This document shows, piece after piece, positions 19,742 to 28,383 of a DNA stretch of 64,000 nt (position 1 is the stretch's first letter; each line of letters starts with the position of its first letter). Under the pieces are notes generated by a model, which made no database searches, was not told the DNA's origin, and saw only the letters and a list, made by a program, of their open reading frames with translations. Source of the stretch: Alloalcanivorax venustensis ISO4. GTDB lineage: Bacteria > Pseudomonadota > Gammaproteobacteria > Pseudomonadales > Alcanivoracaceae. The stretch covers positions 1-64,000 of the forward strand of contig NZ_ARXR01000013.1 of NCBI RefSeq assembly GCF_015356855.1, in the 5' to 3' direction. The translations under genes were made by a program, and so were the position numbers.

Positions 19742-20605
19742 TTATGCGTTGGGACGCATTTGTCTTTTGCGGAAAATCCGCAGTGATCGATTGACCACGT
19801 CGAACGACTCTTCATTGCCGCTGAAACGCAGACTTTCCTTGGTGCCCAGGCACAGAAAGCCGCCCATATCCAGGCTTTCTCCGAACAGCTTGAACACGCG
19901 CTGTTGCAGGGGCCGGTCAAAGTAAATCAGAACGTTGCGGCAGAGTATCACATGCATTTCACCGAACACCTGATCGGTGGCCAGATCGTGGTCGGCGAAC
20001 ACGATATTGCGTTTCAGGCGTTGCTCCATGATGACGCTGTCGTAGCGAGCGGTGGCGTAGTCGCTGAGCGACTGACGGCCGCCGGCGCGGCGGTAATTGT
20101 CCGTGTACTGCTTGAACGCATGGATCGGATAGATGCCTTTCTTGGCCGCCGCCAGGACGTTTTTGTCGATGTCCGTGGCGTACAGCATGGCGCGCTCGTA
20201 GAGCCCCTCTTCCTCGAGAAGAATGGCCATCGAGTAGATTTCCTCGCCGGTGGAGCAACCCGCGTGCCAGATCTTGATGAACGGAAAGGTCTTCAGCACC
20301 GGCACCACTTCCTCGCGGAACGCCTTGTAGAATTCCGGGTCGCGGAACATCTCGGTGACGTTGACGGTGAGGTCGTTGAGCAGCGTGACGAAGAACTGCC
20401 GGTCGCGCAGCACCCGGTCGGTCATCTCCAACACCGTGGAAAAGCCGGACATGGTGAGCCGGTGCATGATGCGCCGGCGCATGGACGCCGGGCTGTAGGA
20501 GCGGAAATCATAGCCGTAGAGCTGATAGATCGCCTCCAGCAGCAGCCGGATCTCGATATCCTCCACTTGCACCTGTTCATCGCTGATCGCCGGCTGCGGT
20601 TCCAC
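19742..20605 (-). CDS. CheR-type protein-glutamate methyltransferase
   Basis: A 287-residue CheR. The N-terminal helical domain contains YGYDFRSYSPASMRRRI. The SAM domain has NVTEMFRDPEFY, AGCSTGEEIYSMAI, YATDIDKN and the conserved CRNVLIYF. It lacks TPR or other C-terminal extensions. AGGAG lies so close to the GTG at 20614 that translation more likely begins at the GTG at 20605, eight bases beyond it. It follows the hybrid kinase gene and precedes the receiver and CheB genes. The CheR-CheB pair suggests reversible carboxyl methylation of an unidentified target. Confidence 0.9.
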   Translation of the reverse strand: MEPQPAISDEQVQVEDIEIRLLLEAIYQLYGYDFRSYSPASMRRRIMHRLTMSGFSTVLEMTDRVLRDRQFFVTLLNDLTVNVTEMFRDPEFYKAFREEVVPVLKTFPFIKIWHAGCSTGEEIYSMAILLEEEGLYERAMLYATDIDKNVLAAAKKGIYPIHAFKQYTDNYRRAGGRQSLSDYATARYDSVIMEQRLKRNIVFADHDLATDQVFGEMHVILCRNVLIYFDRPLQQRVFKLFGESLDMGGFLCLGTKESLRFSGNEESFDVVNRSLRIFRKRQMRPNA

Positions 20606-20616
20606 TGCGGGCACTC

Positions 20617-23600
20617 CTATTTATGCAGCCAGACCCGCATCAGCGAGGTCAGCTTGCTCATGTCGATGGGTTTGGAGCAGTAATCGTTGGCGCCGGCGTC
20701 CAGGCACTTGGCGCGGTCGTCCTTCATCGCCTTGGCGGTGAGCGCCAGCACCGGCAGCGCCGCGAAGCGCGGCTGGCTGCGGATATGCGCCATCGCTTCG
20801 TAGCCGTCCATCTCCGGCATCATGATGTCCATCAGGACAATGTCGAAGTCCGGGCTTTCGTCCAGCGCTTCCAGGGCTTCGCGGCCGTTGTTGGCGAGGT
20901 GGATATCGAAGCCCAGCTCTTCCAGCTGGGCGGACAGCGCATAGATATTGCGCATGTCGTCGTCCACCAGCAGCAGCTTCTTGCCCTCGAAAATGTCGTC
21001 GCGGTGTTCGATCAGCTCCGGGTTGCCGCGCCGGTGGGCGGGCAAGGTGGACTCCAGCCAGTGCAGGAACAGCGACGCCTCGTTGAGCAGCCGTTCGTGG
21101 GAGCGTTCGGTCTTGAGGATGATGCGGTCGGCGTACTTGCGCAGCCGCGCTTCCTCGTCGCGAGTCAGGTCCTTGCCGGTGTAGATCACCACCGGCACCG
21201 CCTCGTAGGCGTCGTTGCCGTGCAGCCGTTCGAGCAGTTCGAAGCCGCTCATGTCCGGCAGCGTCAGATCCAGAATCATGCAGTCGTAGACGGTTTCGCC
21301 GAGGGCTTTCAGCGCCGCCTCGCCGCTGGTGACGGCGGTGATCTGCACGCCCTTCTGGTCGAACAGCTCGCGGATGCTTTCGTGCTGGATGGCGCTGTCC
21401 TCCACCACCAGCAGGCGCCGCACATTGGTCTCGATGGCGGTTTCGATCTTGGCGAAGGCGCTGAGCATCTGCTCCTGGCTGACCGGCTTGGCGAGGAAGT
21501 CGATGGCGCCCAGATCGAGCGCCTTCTTGCGCTCGTCCTTGCCGGACAGAAAGTGCACCGGAATATCCTGGGTGCGGGCGTCCGCCTTGAGCTTCTCCAT
21601 CACCTCCCAGCCGTCGATGCCGGGCAGTCCGATATCGAGAATAATGGCGCTGGGCCGGTAGCGGCGTGCGTACTCGAGACCGGTTTCACCGTCATGGCAG
21701 ATGTGGCTTTCCAGGCCGTAATCCGCCGCCAGATCCACCAGTACGTTGGCGAACTCGCCGTCGTCCTCGACCACCAGCACGGTCTTTTCGCGGACCACGA
21801 AACCGTCGTCGTCCTGACCTTCCAGCGGCAGATTGGCGGCGGTGTGTGCCTCGGCGTTGGCGCCGATGTCCACTGGTTCCGCCGGCGCCGCCCCGTCATC
21901 CGCTTGCTCGCCCTGCCCGGCATGGCCTTTGGGCAGGTAGAGCATGAAGGTGGCGCCGGTGCCGGGGCCGTCGCTGTGCAGGCTGATTTCGCCGCCCAGC
22001 AGACGCGCCAGCTCCCGCGAGATGGTCAGCCCCAGGCCGGTGCCGCCGTATTTGCGGCTGGTGGTGCCGTCGGCCTGCTGGAAGGCCTCGAAGATCAGCT
22101 TCTGCTTGTCCTCGGGGATGCCCACGCCGGTGTCGGTGACCGCGAATTTAAGCGTGCTGGCACGGTCCATGCGGCCGGGAATGCGCTCGTCCTCGCCGGG
22201 GCGCTCGATGCTCAAGGTCACCGAGCCGTCGTCGGTGAATTTGAGCGCGTTGGAGAGCAGGTTCTTAAGAATCTGCTCGAGCCGCTGACGGTCGGTATAG
22301 AAACTGGCCGGCAGCCCCTCGCCCCGGGCCACGTGGAAGGCCACGTTGCGGTTCTCGGCGATGTGGCTGAAGTGGCGCTGGAAGTGATCGCACAGCTCCG
22401 ACGGCGCGATGGCGTCCACCATCACGTCCATCTTGCCCTCCTCGATCTTGGAAATATCCAGGATGTCGTTGATCAGTGACAGCAGGTCGGCGCCGGCGGA
22501 GTGGATCACCTGGGCGTGCTCCACCTGCTTGTCGTCCAGGTTGCCCTTTTTGTTCTGCCCCAGGGCGTTGGACAGAATCAGAATCGAGTTCAGCGGCGTG
22601 CGCAGCTCGTGGGACATGGTGGAGAGGAATTCGGACTTGTACTTCGAGGACAGCTCCAGCTCCTTGATCTTGTCCTCCAGCTCCTGGTGCAGCAGCTCCA
22701 GTTCCTTGTTCTTCTGCCCCATTTCCGCTTTCTGTTCGCCGAGCACCTTGGCCTGGGCTTCCAGTTCCTCGTTGGTGACGCGCAGCTCTTCCTGCTGGGC
22801 CTGCAGGGACTCCTCCGAGGCACGCAGGGCCTGGGTCTGGGATTCCAGCTCTTCGTTGATCGCTTTCAGTTCTTCCTGCTGCTGCTGAAGACGCGATTCG
22901 GAGGCGGACAGTTCCATGGCCTGCTCTTCCAGGTCCTGATTGACCTGGGCCATCTCCTCTTTCTGCGCTTCCAGCGCGCGCGCCTGCTGCTGGGTCTGCT
23001 CCAGCATGCCGGCCAGCCGCAGCCGGTTCTGGGCGCTGTGCAGGGCCACGCCGATCAGGGCGGCACCCTGCTCCAGGAAGGCGGTGTCGGACTCGGAAAA
23101 CGACTGAAAGGCGCCCACTTCCAGCACGCCTTTCAATTCATCGTCGTGAAGAATCGGCAGCACCATGACGTTGCGCGGTGCCGCGTTGCCGGTGCCGGAG
23201 CCCACCAGCATGTACTCCTCGGGCACCTGCTCAAGAATAATGGTTTTCTTTTCCAGCGCGCTCTGCCCGACCAGGGATTCGCCCAGACGGAATTCGTTGG
23301 CCAGCTGCTTGCGCCGCTGCATGGCGTAGGCGCTGGAAAGGCGCAGTGTTTCGCTGTCGGTGTCGAAGGTATAGAAGGCGCCGACCTGGGCTTCCAGGGT
23401 GGGCACCACATAGGAGAGAAGATTGTTGCCCAGCTGTTCGATGCTCAGATCACCGCGCATCAGGGCGTTGAGTTCGGACAGCTGGTTTTTCAGCTGCTCC
23501 TGGCGCCGGTCCTCGTCGGTGCGCGCTTTCAGGGTGTCGCGCATTTTGCGGATGGCGCGGATCAGGTGGCCGGTTTCGTCACGGCTGTCGCTGCGGATCT

Positions 23601-24294
23601 CGGTGTCCCAGTTGCCGCTGGCGATGCTGTCCGCGGCGCCCATGGCGTCTTCCAGGGGGCGCGTAATGGAACGGGTGACGCGCAGGGCGATCAAACCGAG
23701 CAGCGTGAACGCCACGCTGCCCAGGGCCAGGCCGATCAACTGAGTGCTTTTATTGTCTTCGCGGCTGGCGTTGAGGTTATCGCGGAAGCTCTGGTATCGC
23801 TGTTGCTCGAAGGCGCCGTGCTCGTCGGTGTACTGCTGCTCCAGGCGCTGCATCTCGGTGAGCGCTTCGTAGCTATCGACCCGCGCGCCGGGATTTTCAA
23901 CCAGCCCGGTGGCGGTGTCGTTGGCGACGGTGATGTAGGTGATAAAGGCGGAGCGCAAATCGTCCACCGGCGCGCTCAGGGTGGGGTCGAGACGCTCGAT
24001 ATCGCCGAGGCGTTCCAGGAAACGGTCGGAGCGTTCCCGGGCCTCGTCCAGCAGCCCGGCGTCCGCCTGGCTGATGGCGTCGTCGAAGGCATCGCTGATC
24101 GCCAGGAATTCCACATTGTTGGCGTTGACCAGTTCCAGCACCGGAAAGTCGTGGCTCTCCACCTGGCGCAGATGATCAATATTGGTTTCCGCGATGTAGT
24201 AGCTGTACAAGAAGTAAGCGAGGAACAGGAAGATCCCCAAGCCCGCCACGGACAAAATCTTCAGCCGCACGGACAGATGCTGAAACCCAGTCAT
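20617..24294 (-). CDS. Hybrid sensor histidine kinase (HAMP-GAF-HisKA-HATPase-3xREC)
   Basis: A 1225-residue membrane kinase. Membrane segments near 12-33 and 184-206 bound a periplasmic helical sensor. HAMP (about 204-256) and a GAF domain (about 280-425) follow. Then come four consecutive 28-residue coiled-coil repeats (444-555), HisKA with His562 (STMSHELRTPLN), and an HATPase with LLSNALKF and a GTGLGL box. Three receivers follow (about 845-960, 965-1085, 1105-1220), with Asp in ILDIGLP, ILDLTLP and LMDIMMP. GGGGGAAA precedes the ATG. It heads the leftward block of CheR, receiver, CheB, PilZ and gsp genes. Confidence 0.93.
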   Translation of the reverse strand: MTGFQHLSVRLKILSVAGLGIFLFLAYFLYSYYIAETNIDHLRQVESHDFPVLELVNANNVEFLAISDAFDDAISQADAGLLDEARERSDRFLERLGDIERLDPTLSAPVDDLRSAFITYITVANDTATGLVENPGARVDSYEALTEMQRLEQQYTDEHGAFEQQRYQSFRDNLNASREDNKSTQLIGLALGSVAFTLLGLIALRVTRSITRPLEDAMGAADSIASGNWDTEIRSDSRDETGHLIRAIRKMRDTLKARTDEDRRQEQLKNQLSELNALMRGDLSIEQLGNNLLSYVVPTLEAQVGAFYTFDTDSETLRLSSAYAMQRRKQLANEFRLGESLVGQSALEKKTIILEQVPEEYMLVGSGTGNAAPRNVMVLPILHDDELKGVLEVGAFQSFSESDTAFLEQGAALIGVALHSAQNRLRLAGMLEQTQQQARALEAQKEEMAQVNQDLEEQAMELSASESRLQQQQEELKAINEELESQTQALRASEESLQAQQEELRVTNEELEAQAKVLGEQKAEMGQKNKELELLHQELEDKIKELELSSKYKSEFLSTMSHELRTPLNSILILSNALGQNKKGNLDDKQVEHAQVIHSAGADLLSLINDILDISKIEEGKMDVMVDAIAPSELCDHFQRHFSHIAENRNVAFHVARGEGLPASFYTDRQRLEQILKNLLSNALKFTDDGSVTLSIERPGEDERIPGRMDRASTLKFAVTDTGVGIPEDKQKLIFEAFQQADGTTSRKYGGTGLGLTISRELARLLGGEISLHSDGPGTGATFMLYLPKGHAGQGEQADDGAAPAEPVDIGANAEAHTAANLPLEGQDDDGFVVREKTVLVVEDDGEFANVLVDLAADYGLESHICHDGETGLEYARRYRPSAIILDIGLPGIDGWEVMEKLKADARTQDIPVHFLSGKDERKKALDLGAIDFLAKPVSQEQMLSAFAKIETAIETNVRRLLVVEDSAIQHESIRELFDQKGVQITAVTSGEAALKALGETVYDCMILDLTLPDMSGFELLERLHGNDAYEAVPVVIYTGKDLTRDEEARLRKYADRIILKTERSHERLLNEASLFLHWLESTLPAHRRGNPELIEHRDDIFEGKKLLLVDDDMRNIYALSAQLEELGFDIHLANNGREALEALDESPDFDIVLMDIMMPEMDGYEAMAHIRSQPRFAALPVLALTAKAMKDDRAKCLDAGANDYCSKPIDMSKLTSLMRVWLHK

Positions 24295-24449
24295 TAACCG
24301 TTTCCCCCTGAATCCGAGGTTTGTTATGGCGTTATGCTATTGCCCCGGTATTCGTGCTTTCCCGCAGGAATAAGACTAAAGCATTAAAGTACCAGAAAGC
24401 GATTCAAGGCGGCAATAAAAGGCGAAGGGAGGAGCCGGAAGGGAGAAGT

Positions 24450-24536
24450 TGGTGCGGGTAGCCGGACTCGAACCGGCACAGCCATAAGGCCGAGAGATTT
24501 TAAGTCTCTTGTGTCTACCAATTTCACCATACCCGC
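24450..24536 (-). tRNA. tRNA-Leu (anticodon TAA)
   Basis: An 87-nt class II tRNA. Acceptor GCGGGTA pairs with TACCCGC. Anticodon loop CTTAAAA carries TAA, the variable arm is long, the T-loop is GGTTCGAGTCC, and CCA is encoded. It is the last gene of a Gly-Cys-Leu tRNA set downstream of pgsA, matching glyW-cysT-leuZ of E. coli. Confidence 0.96.
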
Positions 24537-24577
24537 AGGTCATGCCGAACTTTACACAACAGATGCAGGCCTGGGAA

Positions 24578-24651
24578 TGGAGGCGCGGGTCGGAATCGAA
24601 CCGGCGTATACGGAGTTGCAGTCCGCTGCATAACCACTCTGCCACCGCGCC
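24578..24651 (-). tRNA. tRNA-Cys (anticodon GCA)
   Basis: A 74-nt tRNA. Acceptor GGCGCGG pairs with CCGCGCC. Anticodon loop CTGCAAC contains GCA, discriminator U73 is typical of tRNA-Cys, and CCA is encoded. It is the middle gene of the Gly-Cys-Leu set. Confidence 0.96.
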
Positions 24652-24666
24652 GTTAAACCTGTACGA

Positions 24667-24698
24667 ACAAAAAACCCCGGCTTGGGCCGAGGTTGGAA
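24667..24698 (-). terminator. Terminator-like hairpin between tRNA-Gly and tRNA-Cys
   Basis: Read leftward, AACCTCGGC and GCCGGGGTT form a nine-pair stem (one G-U) with a CCAA loop, followed by further T residues. It has the form of a rho-independent terminator but lies between co-directional tRNA genes. It may attenuate transcription or act in processing. Confidence 0.5.
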
Positions 24699-24701
24699 AT
24701 C

Positions 24702-24777
24702 TGGAGCGGGAAACGAGATTCGAACTCGCGACCCCAACCTTGGCAAGGTTGTGCTCTACCAGCTGAGCTATTCCCGC
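24702..24777 (-). tRNA. tRNA-Gly (anticodon GCC)
   Basis: A 76-nt tRNA. Acceptor GCGGGAA pairs with TTCCCGC. Anticodon loop TTGCCAA contains GCC, the T-loop is GTTCGAATC, and CCA is encoded. It is first of the Gly-Cys-Leu set and lies downstream of a strong promoter. Confidence 0.97.
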
Positions 24778-24815
24778 TTTTTTCCAGCGCCGGGTTGCCC
24801 CGAACGCGAAGCCGC

Positions 24816-24843
24816 ATTCTACCCGAGCGCGGGTCTCTGTCAA
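24816..24843 (-). promoter_or_regulatory. Strong sigma70 promoter of the tRNA-Gly-Cys-Leu set
   Basis: On the minus strand a perfect TTGACA (24838-24843), a 16-nt spacer and TAGAAT (24816-24821) lie 38 nt before the tRNA-Gly 5' end. A GC-rich discriminator follows. The tRNAs therefore need not depend on pgsA read-through. Confidence 0.7.
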
Positions 24844-24916
24844 GACTGTTTTTGCTGCCGATTCAATATCTTGGACAAACTTTGCGCAGTCGTGCCGGGC
24901 CTTCAACCCGCCCCGT

Positions 24917-25534
24917 TCACGAGCCGTCGCGGTCGCCGCCCGGGTTAGTGAATTGCGGCACCGCCGCGCGCAGATAGGAGAACATGGACCACAGCGTCAG
25001 CGCGGTGGCCAGGTACAAACAGCCGTAAGCCAGCCACAGCCCCGGCGTCATGACAATGGTGAGGTTGTCCGCGCTGTGCTCCGGCTTGAGCGCCAGCAAC
25101 AACGTGATCGCCACCATCTGGGTAACCGTTTTGATCTTGCCGATCGAACTGACGGCCACCTTGGCGCGCTCGCCCAGCTCCGCCATCCACTCACGCAACG
25201 CGGACACGGTGATTTCCCGGGATACGATCACCATCGCCGGCACCGCGAACCAGACGCTGGCGTGGGTCTGCACCAGCATCACCAGGGCCACCGCCACGAT
25301 CAATTTGTCCGCCACCGGGTCGAGAAACGCACCGAACGGGCTGGTCTGGCCGAGACGCCGGGCCAGGTAGCCGTCCAACCAGTCGGTCAGGCCGGCGGCC
25401 AGAAACAGCGCCGCGGCCAGCAGATCGCTCCACCAGAAAGGCAGGTAGAACACCGCCACCAGCACCGGAATGGCAGCCACCCGGATAAGCGTGAGAATGT
25501 TGGGCAGGTTGAGAATGGGAGCGTGCTTGGACAT
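24917..25534 (-). CDS. pgsA: CDP-diacylglycerol--glycerol-3-phosphate 3-phosphatidyltransferase
   Basis: A 205-residue inner-membrane enzyme committing CDP-diacylglycerol to phosphatidylglycerol synthesis. The CDP-alcohol phosphotransferase signature D-x2-DG-x2-AR-x8-G-x3-D-x3-D is complete (DWLDGYLARR then GAFLDPVAD, about residues 50-75). About five membrane helices are seen. The N-terminus LNLPNILTLIRVAAIPVLV is characteristic of PgsA. Its place between uvrC and the Gly-Cys-Leu tRNAs is the conserved gammaproteobacterial arrangement. Confidence 0.96.
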   Translation of the reverse strand: MSKHAPILNLPNILTLIRVAAIPVLVAVFYLPFWWSDLLAAALFLAAGLTDWLDGYLARRLGQTSPFGAFLDPVADKLIVAVALVMLVQTHASVWFAVPAMVIVSREITVSALREWMAELGERAKVAVSSIGKIKTVTQMVAITLLLALKPEHSADNLTIVMTPGLWLAYGCLYLATALTLWSMFSYLRAAVPQFTNPGGDRDGS

Positions 25535-25630
25535 GGATAACTTCTATGCCGTCGGCGGAAAACGTGAGTATAACGGAAAGCGACGCCGGCCTCATTGTTG
25601 AAACGGCCGGGGCGAAGGCATCGCCGCTGA

Positions 25631-27454
25631 TTATTCGTGAAACCAGTTGTACAGCGTCTCGGCGGTCTGGGCGTTGATGCCCTCCACCCGCGCCAGTTCT
25701 TCCCGCGACGCGTTACGCAGCTGCTTCAAGCCGCCGAAATGGTTCAGCAGCGCCTTGCGCCGCTTGGGGCCGACGCCCGGAATGTCTTCCAATCCGGAAC
25801 GGCGGGCCTTGCCGCGCCGGGCGCGGTGGCCGGTGATCGCGAAGCGGTGCGCCTCGTCACGCACCTGCTGCAATAAGTGCAGCGCCGCGTGGGCACCGCC
25901 GGGCACCAGCTCGCGGCCGTCGGGCAGGTACAGCACTTCCAGGCCCGGGCGCCGGCTGGGCCCCTTGCCGATGCCCATCACCAGCACCTGGTTGTCCAGG
26001 TGCAGGCTCTGGATCACCTCGAAACTGCGCTGCATCTGCCCCTTGCCACCGTCGATCAGCAACAGGTCCGGCAGCTTGGCTTCTTCCTTGACCACCCGCT
26101 GGTAGCGGCGCCGTACCGCTTCCTCCAGGGCTTCGTAATCGTCACCGCCGTGCTCCGGGCTGACGTTGAAACGGCGGTAGTCCGCCTTGCGCGCGCCCTG
26201 CTGGTCGAACACCACGCAGGACGCCACCGCCCGCTCGCCCTGGGTGTGGCTGATATCGAAACACTCGATGCGGCGAATCGGGGTGTCCGCCTCGAGCAGC
26301 GTTTCCAGTGCATGGAAGCGCTGTTCGAGATGCTCCCGGGCGGCCAGATCCGCGTGCAGGGACTGGTCCGCGTTGGTCCGCGCCATGTTCAGCCAGGCCT
26401 GGCGCTGGCCGCGCACCCGGGCGGCCAGCCGGATGCGGCGGCCGAGATGGGTTTCCATGGCTTCCTGCAGGGCCGCCTGCCCGGGCAGCGCGCCGGGCAG
26501 CACGATCTCCCTGGGGATCGACTGGTCGTCGCGTTCCCCCAGGTAGTACTGGGCCAGGAAGGCTTCCAGGATTTCATCGCTGTCTTCCTCGCCGCGGGTG
26601 TCCGGCCGGAAGCTGCGGTGGCCGAGCACCCTGCCCTGGCGCACCATCAGCACTTCCACCACCGCCAGCCCGTGGCGCACCGCGATCGCCACCGCGTCCA
26701 CGTCGCCGCCACGGTCGGTTTCCACGTTCTGCTTTTGCTGCACCGCCTGGATGGCGGCGAGCTGGTCGCGCAGTTCCGCCGCCCGTTCGAAATCCAGCTG
26801 CTCGGCGGCTTTCTCCATCTGCTCGGTGAGGTGGTCGCTGACCTGGCGGCTGCGCCCGGAGAGAAAATCCATCGCCATGCGCACCTGCTCGGCGTACGCC
26901 TCACGGCTGACGAAATCCACGCAGGGCGCGGTGCAGCGCTCGATCTGGTACTGCAGGCACGGCCGTGTGCGGTTGCGGAAGAAGCTGTCCCGGCAGTTGC
27001 GCACGCGGAACACCTTCTCCACCAGCGCCAGGGTTTCGCGGACGCTGCCGGCACTCGGATAGGGCCCGAAATAGCGGCTGCCCGGCCCGCGCTTGCCGCG
27101 ATGAAAGGTGATGCGCGGGTACTCGTCCGAGGTGGTGATCTTGATATAGGGGTAGGATTTATCGTCGCGCAGCAGAATATTGTACGGCGGGCGCAGCGAC
27201 TTGATCAGCGACTGCTCGAGCAGCAGCGCCTCCGCCTCGCTGGCGGTGACGGTGGTCTCCACGCCCGCGATACGGCTCACCAGCGCGCGGGTCTTGGCGC
27301 CGGTGACGTTTTTCTGGAAATAGGAGTTCAGCCGGGCGCGAAGGTCCCGGGCTTTACCCACATAGAGCACCCCGCCATCGTCGTCCAGCATCCGGTAGAC
27401 ACCGGGCTTGCGGGCGCAATGGGCGAGAAACTGCTTGGCGTCGAATTGCGGCAA
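25631..27454 (-). CDS. uvrC: UvrABC excinuclease subunit C
   Basis: A 607-residue nucleotide-excision repair nuclease. The N-terminal GIY-YIG domain (KPGVYRMLDDDGGVLYVGKA) makes the 3' incision. A UVR domain (about 200-235) binds UvrB, and the RNase H-like domain making the 5' cut contains ECFDISHTQG. The C-terminal helix-hairpin-helix pair (IPGVGPKRRKALL, VEGINAQTAETLY) binds DNA. The start is uncertain: TTG at 27454 (GGAG five bases before) gives the normal length, GTG at 27460 is next. The frame open to 27619 overlaps gacA and is not protein-like. Confidence 0.93.
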   Translation of the reverse strand: MPQFDAKQFLAHCARKPGVYRMLDDDGGVLYVGKARDLRARLNSYFQKNVTGAKTRALVSRIAGVETTVTASEAEALLLEQSLIKSLRPPYNILLRDDKSYPYIKITTSDEYPRITFHRGKRGPGSRYFGPYPSAGSVRETLALVEKVFRVRNCRDSFFRNRTRPCLQYQIERCTAPCVDFVSREAYAEQVRMAMDFLSGRSRQVSDHLTEQMEKAAEQLDFERAAELRDQLAAIQAVQQKQNVETDRGGDVDAVAIAVRHGLAVVEVLMVRQGRVLGHRSFRPDTRGEEDSDEILEAFLAQYYLGERDDQSIPREIVLPGALPGQAALQEAMETHLGRRIRLAARVRGQRQAWLNMARTNADQSLHADLAAREHLEQRFHALETLLEADTPIRRIECFDISHTQGERAVASCVVFDQQGARKADYRRFNVSPEHGGDDYEALEEAVRRRYQRVVKEEAKLPDLLLIDGGKGQMQRSFEVIQSLHLDNQVLVMGIGKGPSRRPGLEVLYLPDGRELVPGGAHAALHLLQQVRDEAHRFAITGHRARRGKARRSGLEDIPGVGPKRRKALLNHFGGLKQLRNASREELARVEGINAQTAETLYNWFHE

Positions 27455-27551
27455 AGCCACTCCGAGGTCGGCGAACGACAGGCTGCATAGGATCGGCACT
27501 GGCGCGATACTGTCAAGCCCGGCCGGTCTTTTCCGCCCGCCGACCGGACCC

Positions 27552-28205
27552 TCAGGCGGGGTTGGCTTCGTCGGCGTCCACCATGCCGTGGCGCACCGCC
27601 ACCAGGGCCATTTCCACATCGCTGCTGATGCCCAGCTTGTCGAAAATGCGGTAGCGGTAGGTGTTCACCGTCTTGGGCGACAGGCACAGCTGATCAGCCA
27701 CGTCCTGCACCTTATGGCAGTTGACGATCAGAATCATGATCTGCAGCTCGCGCTCGGAGAGCATGTCCAGCGGCGCGTCCGGGGTTGGCACGAAGGGCCG
27801 CAGCGCCATCGCCTGGGCGATTTCCGGGCTGATGTAGCGCTGCCCGGTGCTCACCACCTTGATCGCCCGCACCATCTCTTCCAGGTCGGCGCCCTTGCTC
27901 AGGTAGCCGGCGGCGCCGGCGTGCAGCAGCCGCGACGGGAACGGCTCGTCCTCGCAGACGGTCACGGCGATCACGCGCAGGCCGTCGTCCTGGCGCAGCA
28001 TCCGCCGGGTCGCTTCGAGGCCACCTATGCCGGGCATTTTAATGTCCATCAGCACCACGTCCGGGCTCAGCTCGCGGGCCAGGCGTACCGCTTCTTCCCC
28101 ACAGTCGGCCTGGCCGACCACACGAATCCCTTCCTGATCGCCGAGCATGCGGGTGATGCCGGTTCTAACCAGATCGTGGTCGTCGACCACCAGTACTTTT
28201 ATCAT
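27552..28205 (-). CDS. gacA: GacA/UvrY response regulator
   Basis: A 217-residue NarL-family regulator. The receiver has DDHDLVRTG and phospho-acceptor Asp54 ([12 protein letters not shown]). The LuxR-type helix-turn-helix (about 145-210) contains [17 protein letters not shown] and [17 protein letters not shown]. In relatives GacA, paired with GacS/BarA, activates the small RNAs that antagonise CsrA/RsmA. GGGGAGGAT precedes the ATG. It lies upstream of uvrC, as uvrY does in E. coli. The cognate kinase is not in the window. Confidence 0.95.
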   Translation of the reverse strand: MIKVLVVDDHDLVRTGITRMLGDQEGIRVVGQADCGEEAVRLARELSPDVVLMDIKMPGIGGLEATRRMLRQDDGLRVIAVTVCEDEPFPSRLLHAGAAGYLSKGADLEEMVRAIKVVSTGQRYISPEIAQAMALRPFVPTPDAPLDMLSERELQIMILIVNCHKVQDVADQLCLSPKTVNTYRYRIFDKLGISSDVEMALVAVRHGMVDADEANPA

Positions 28206-28318
28206 TTTATCCTCCCCACTTAGCGTCCTTGATAGTGGATGTGTTTTGAACCCATCAAGCCTAGCGCGCCGGGGCCTGGATGCCTAGTGGCCGGCGTCAC
28301 GATTCGACCAGGGTCGCA

Positions 28319-28347
28319 TTGACGCGCCAGGGTGTGGCGGGTAATTC
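28319..28347 (+). promoter_or_regulatory. Possible promoter of cstA
   Basis: TTGACG (28319-28324) and TAATTC (28342-28347) are separated by 17 nt. The -35 is good and the -10 weak, 36 nt upstream of the cstA ATG. A weak -10 would suit activator dependence, but no CRP-like site was recognised. Nothing else was seen in the gap 28206-28383. Confidence 0.3.
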
Positions 28348-28383
28348 TGAAACCCGGCCAATCTCACAACAAGGACAAGACCG

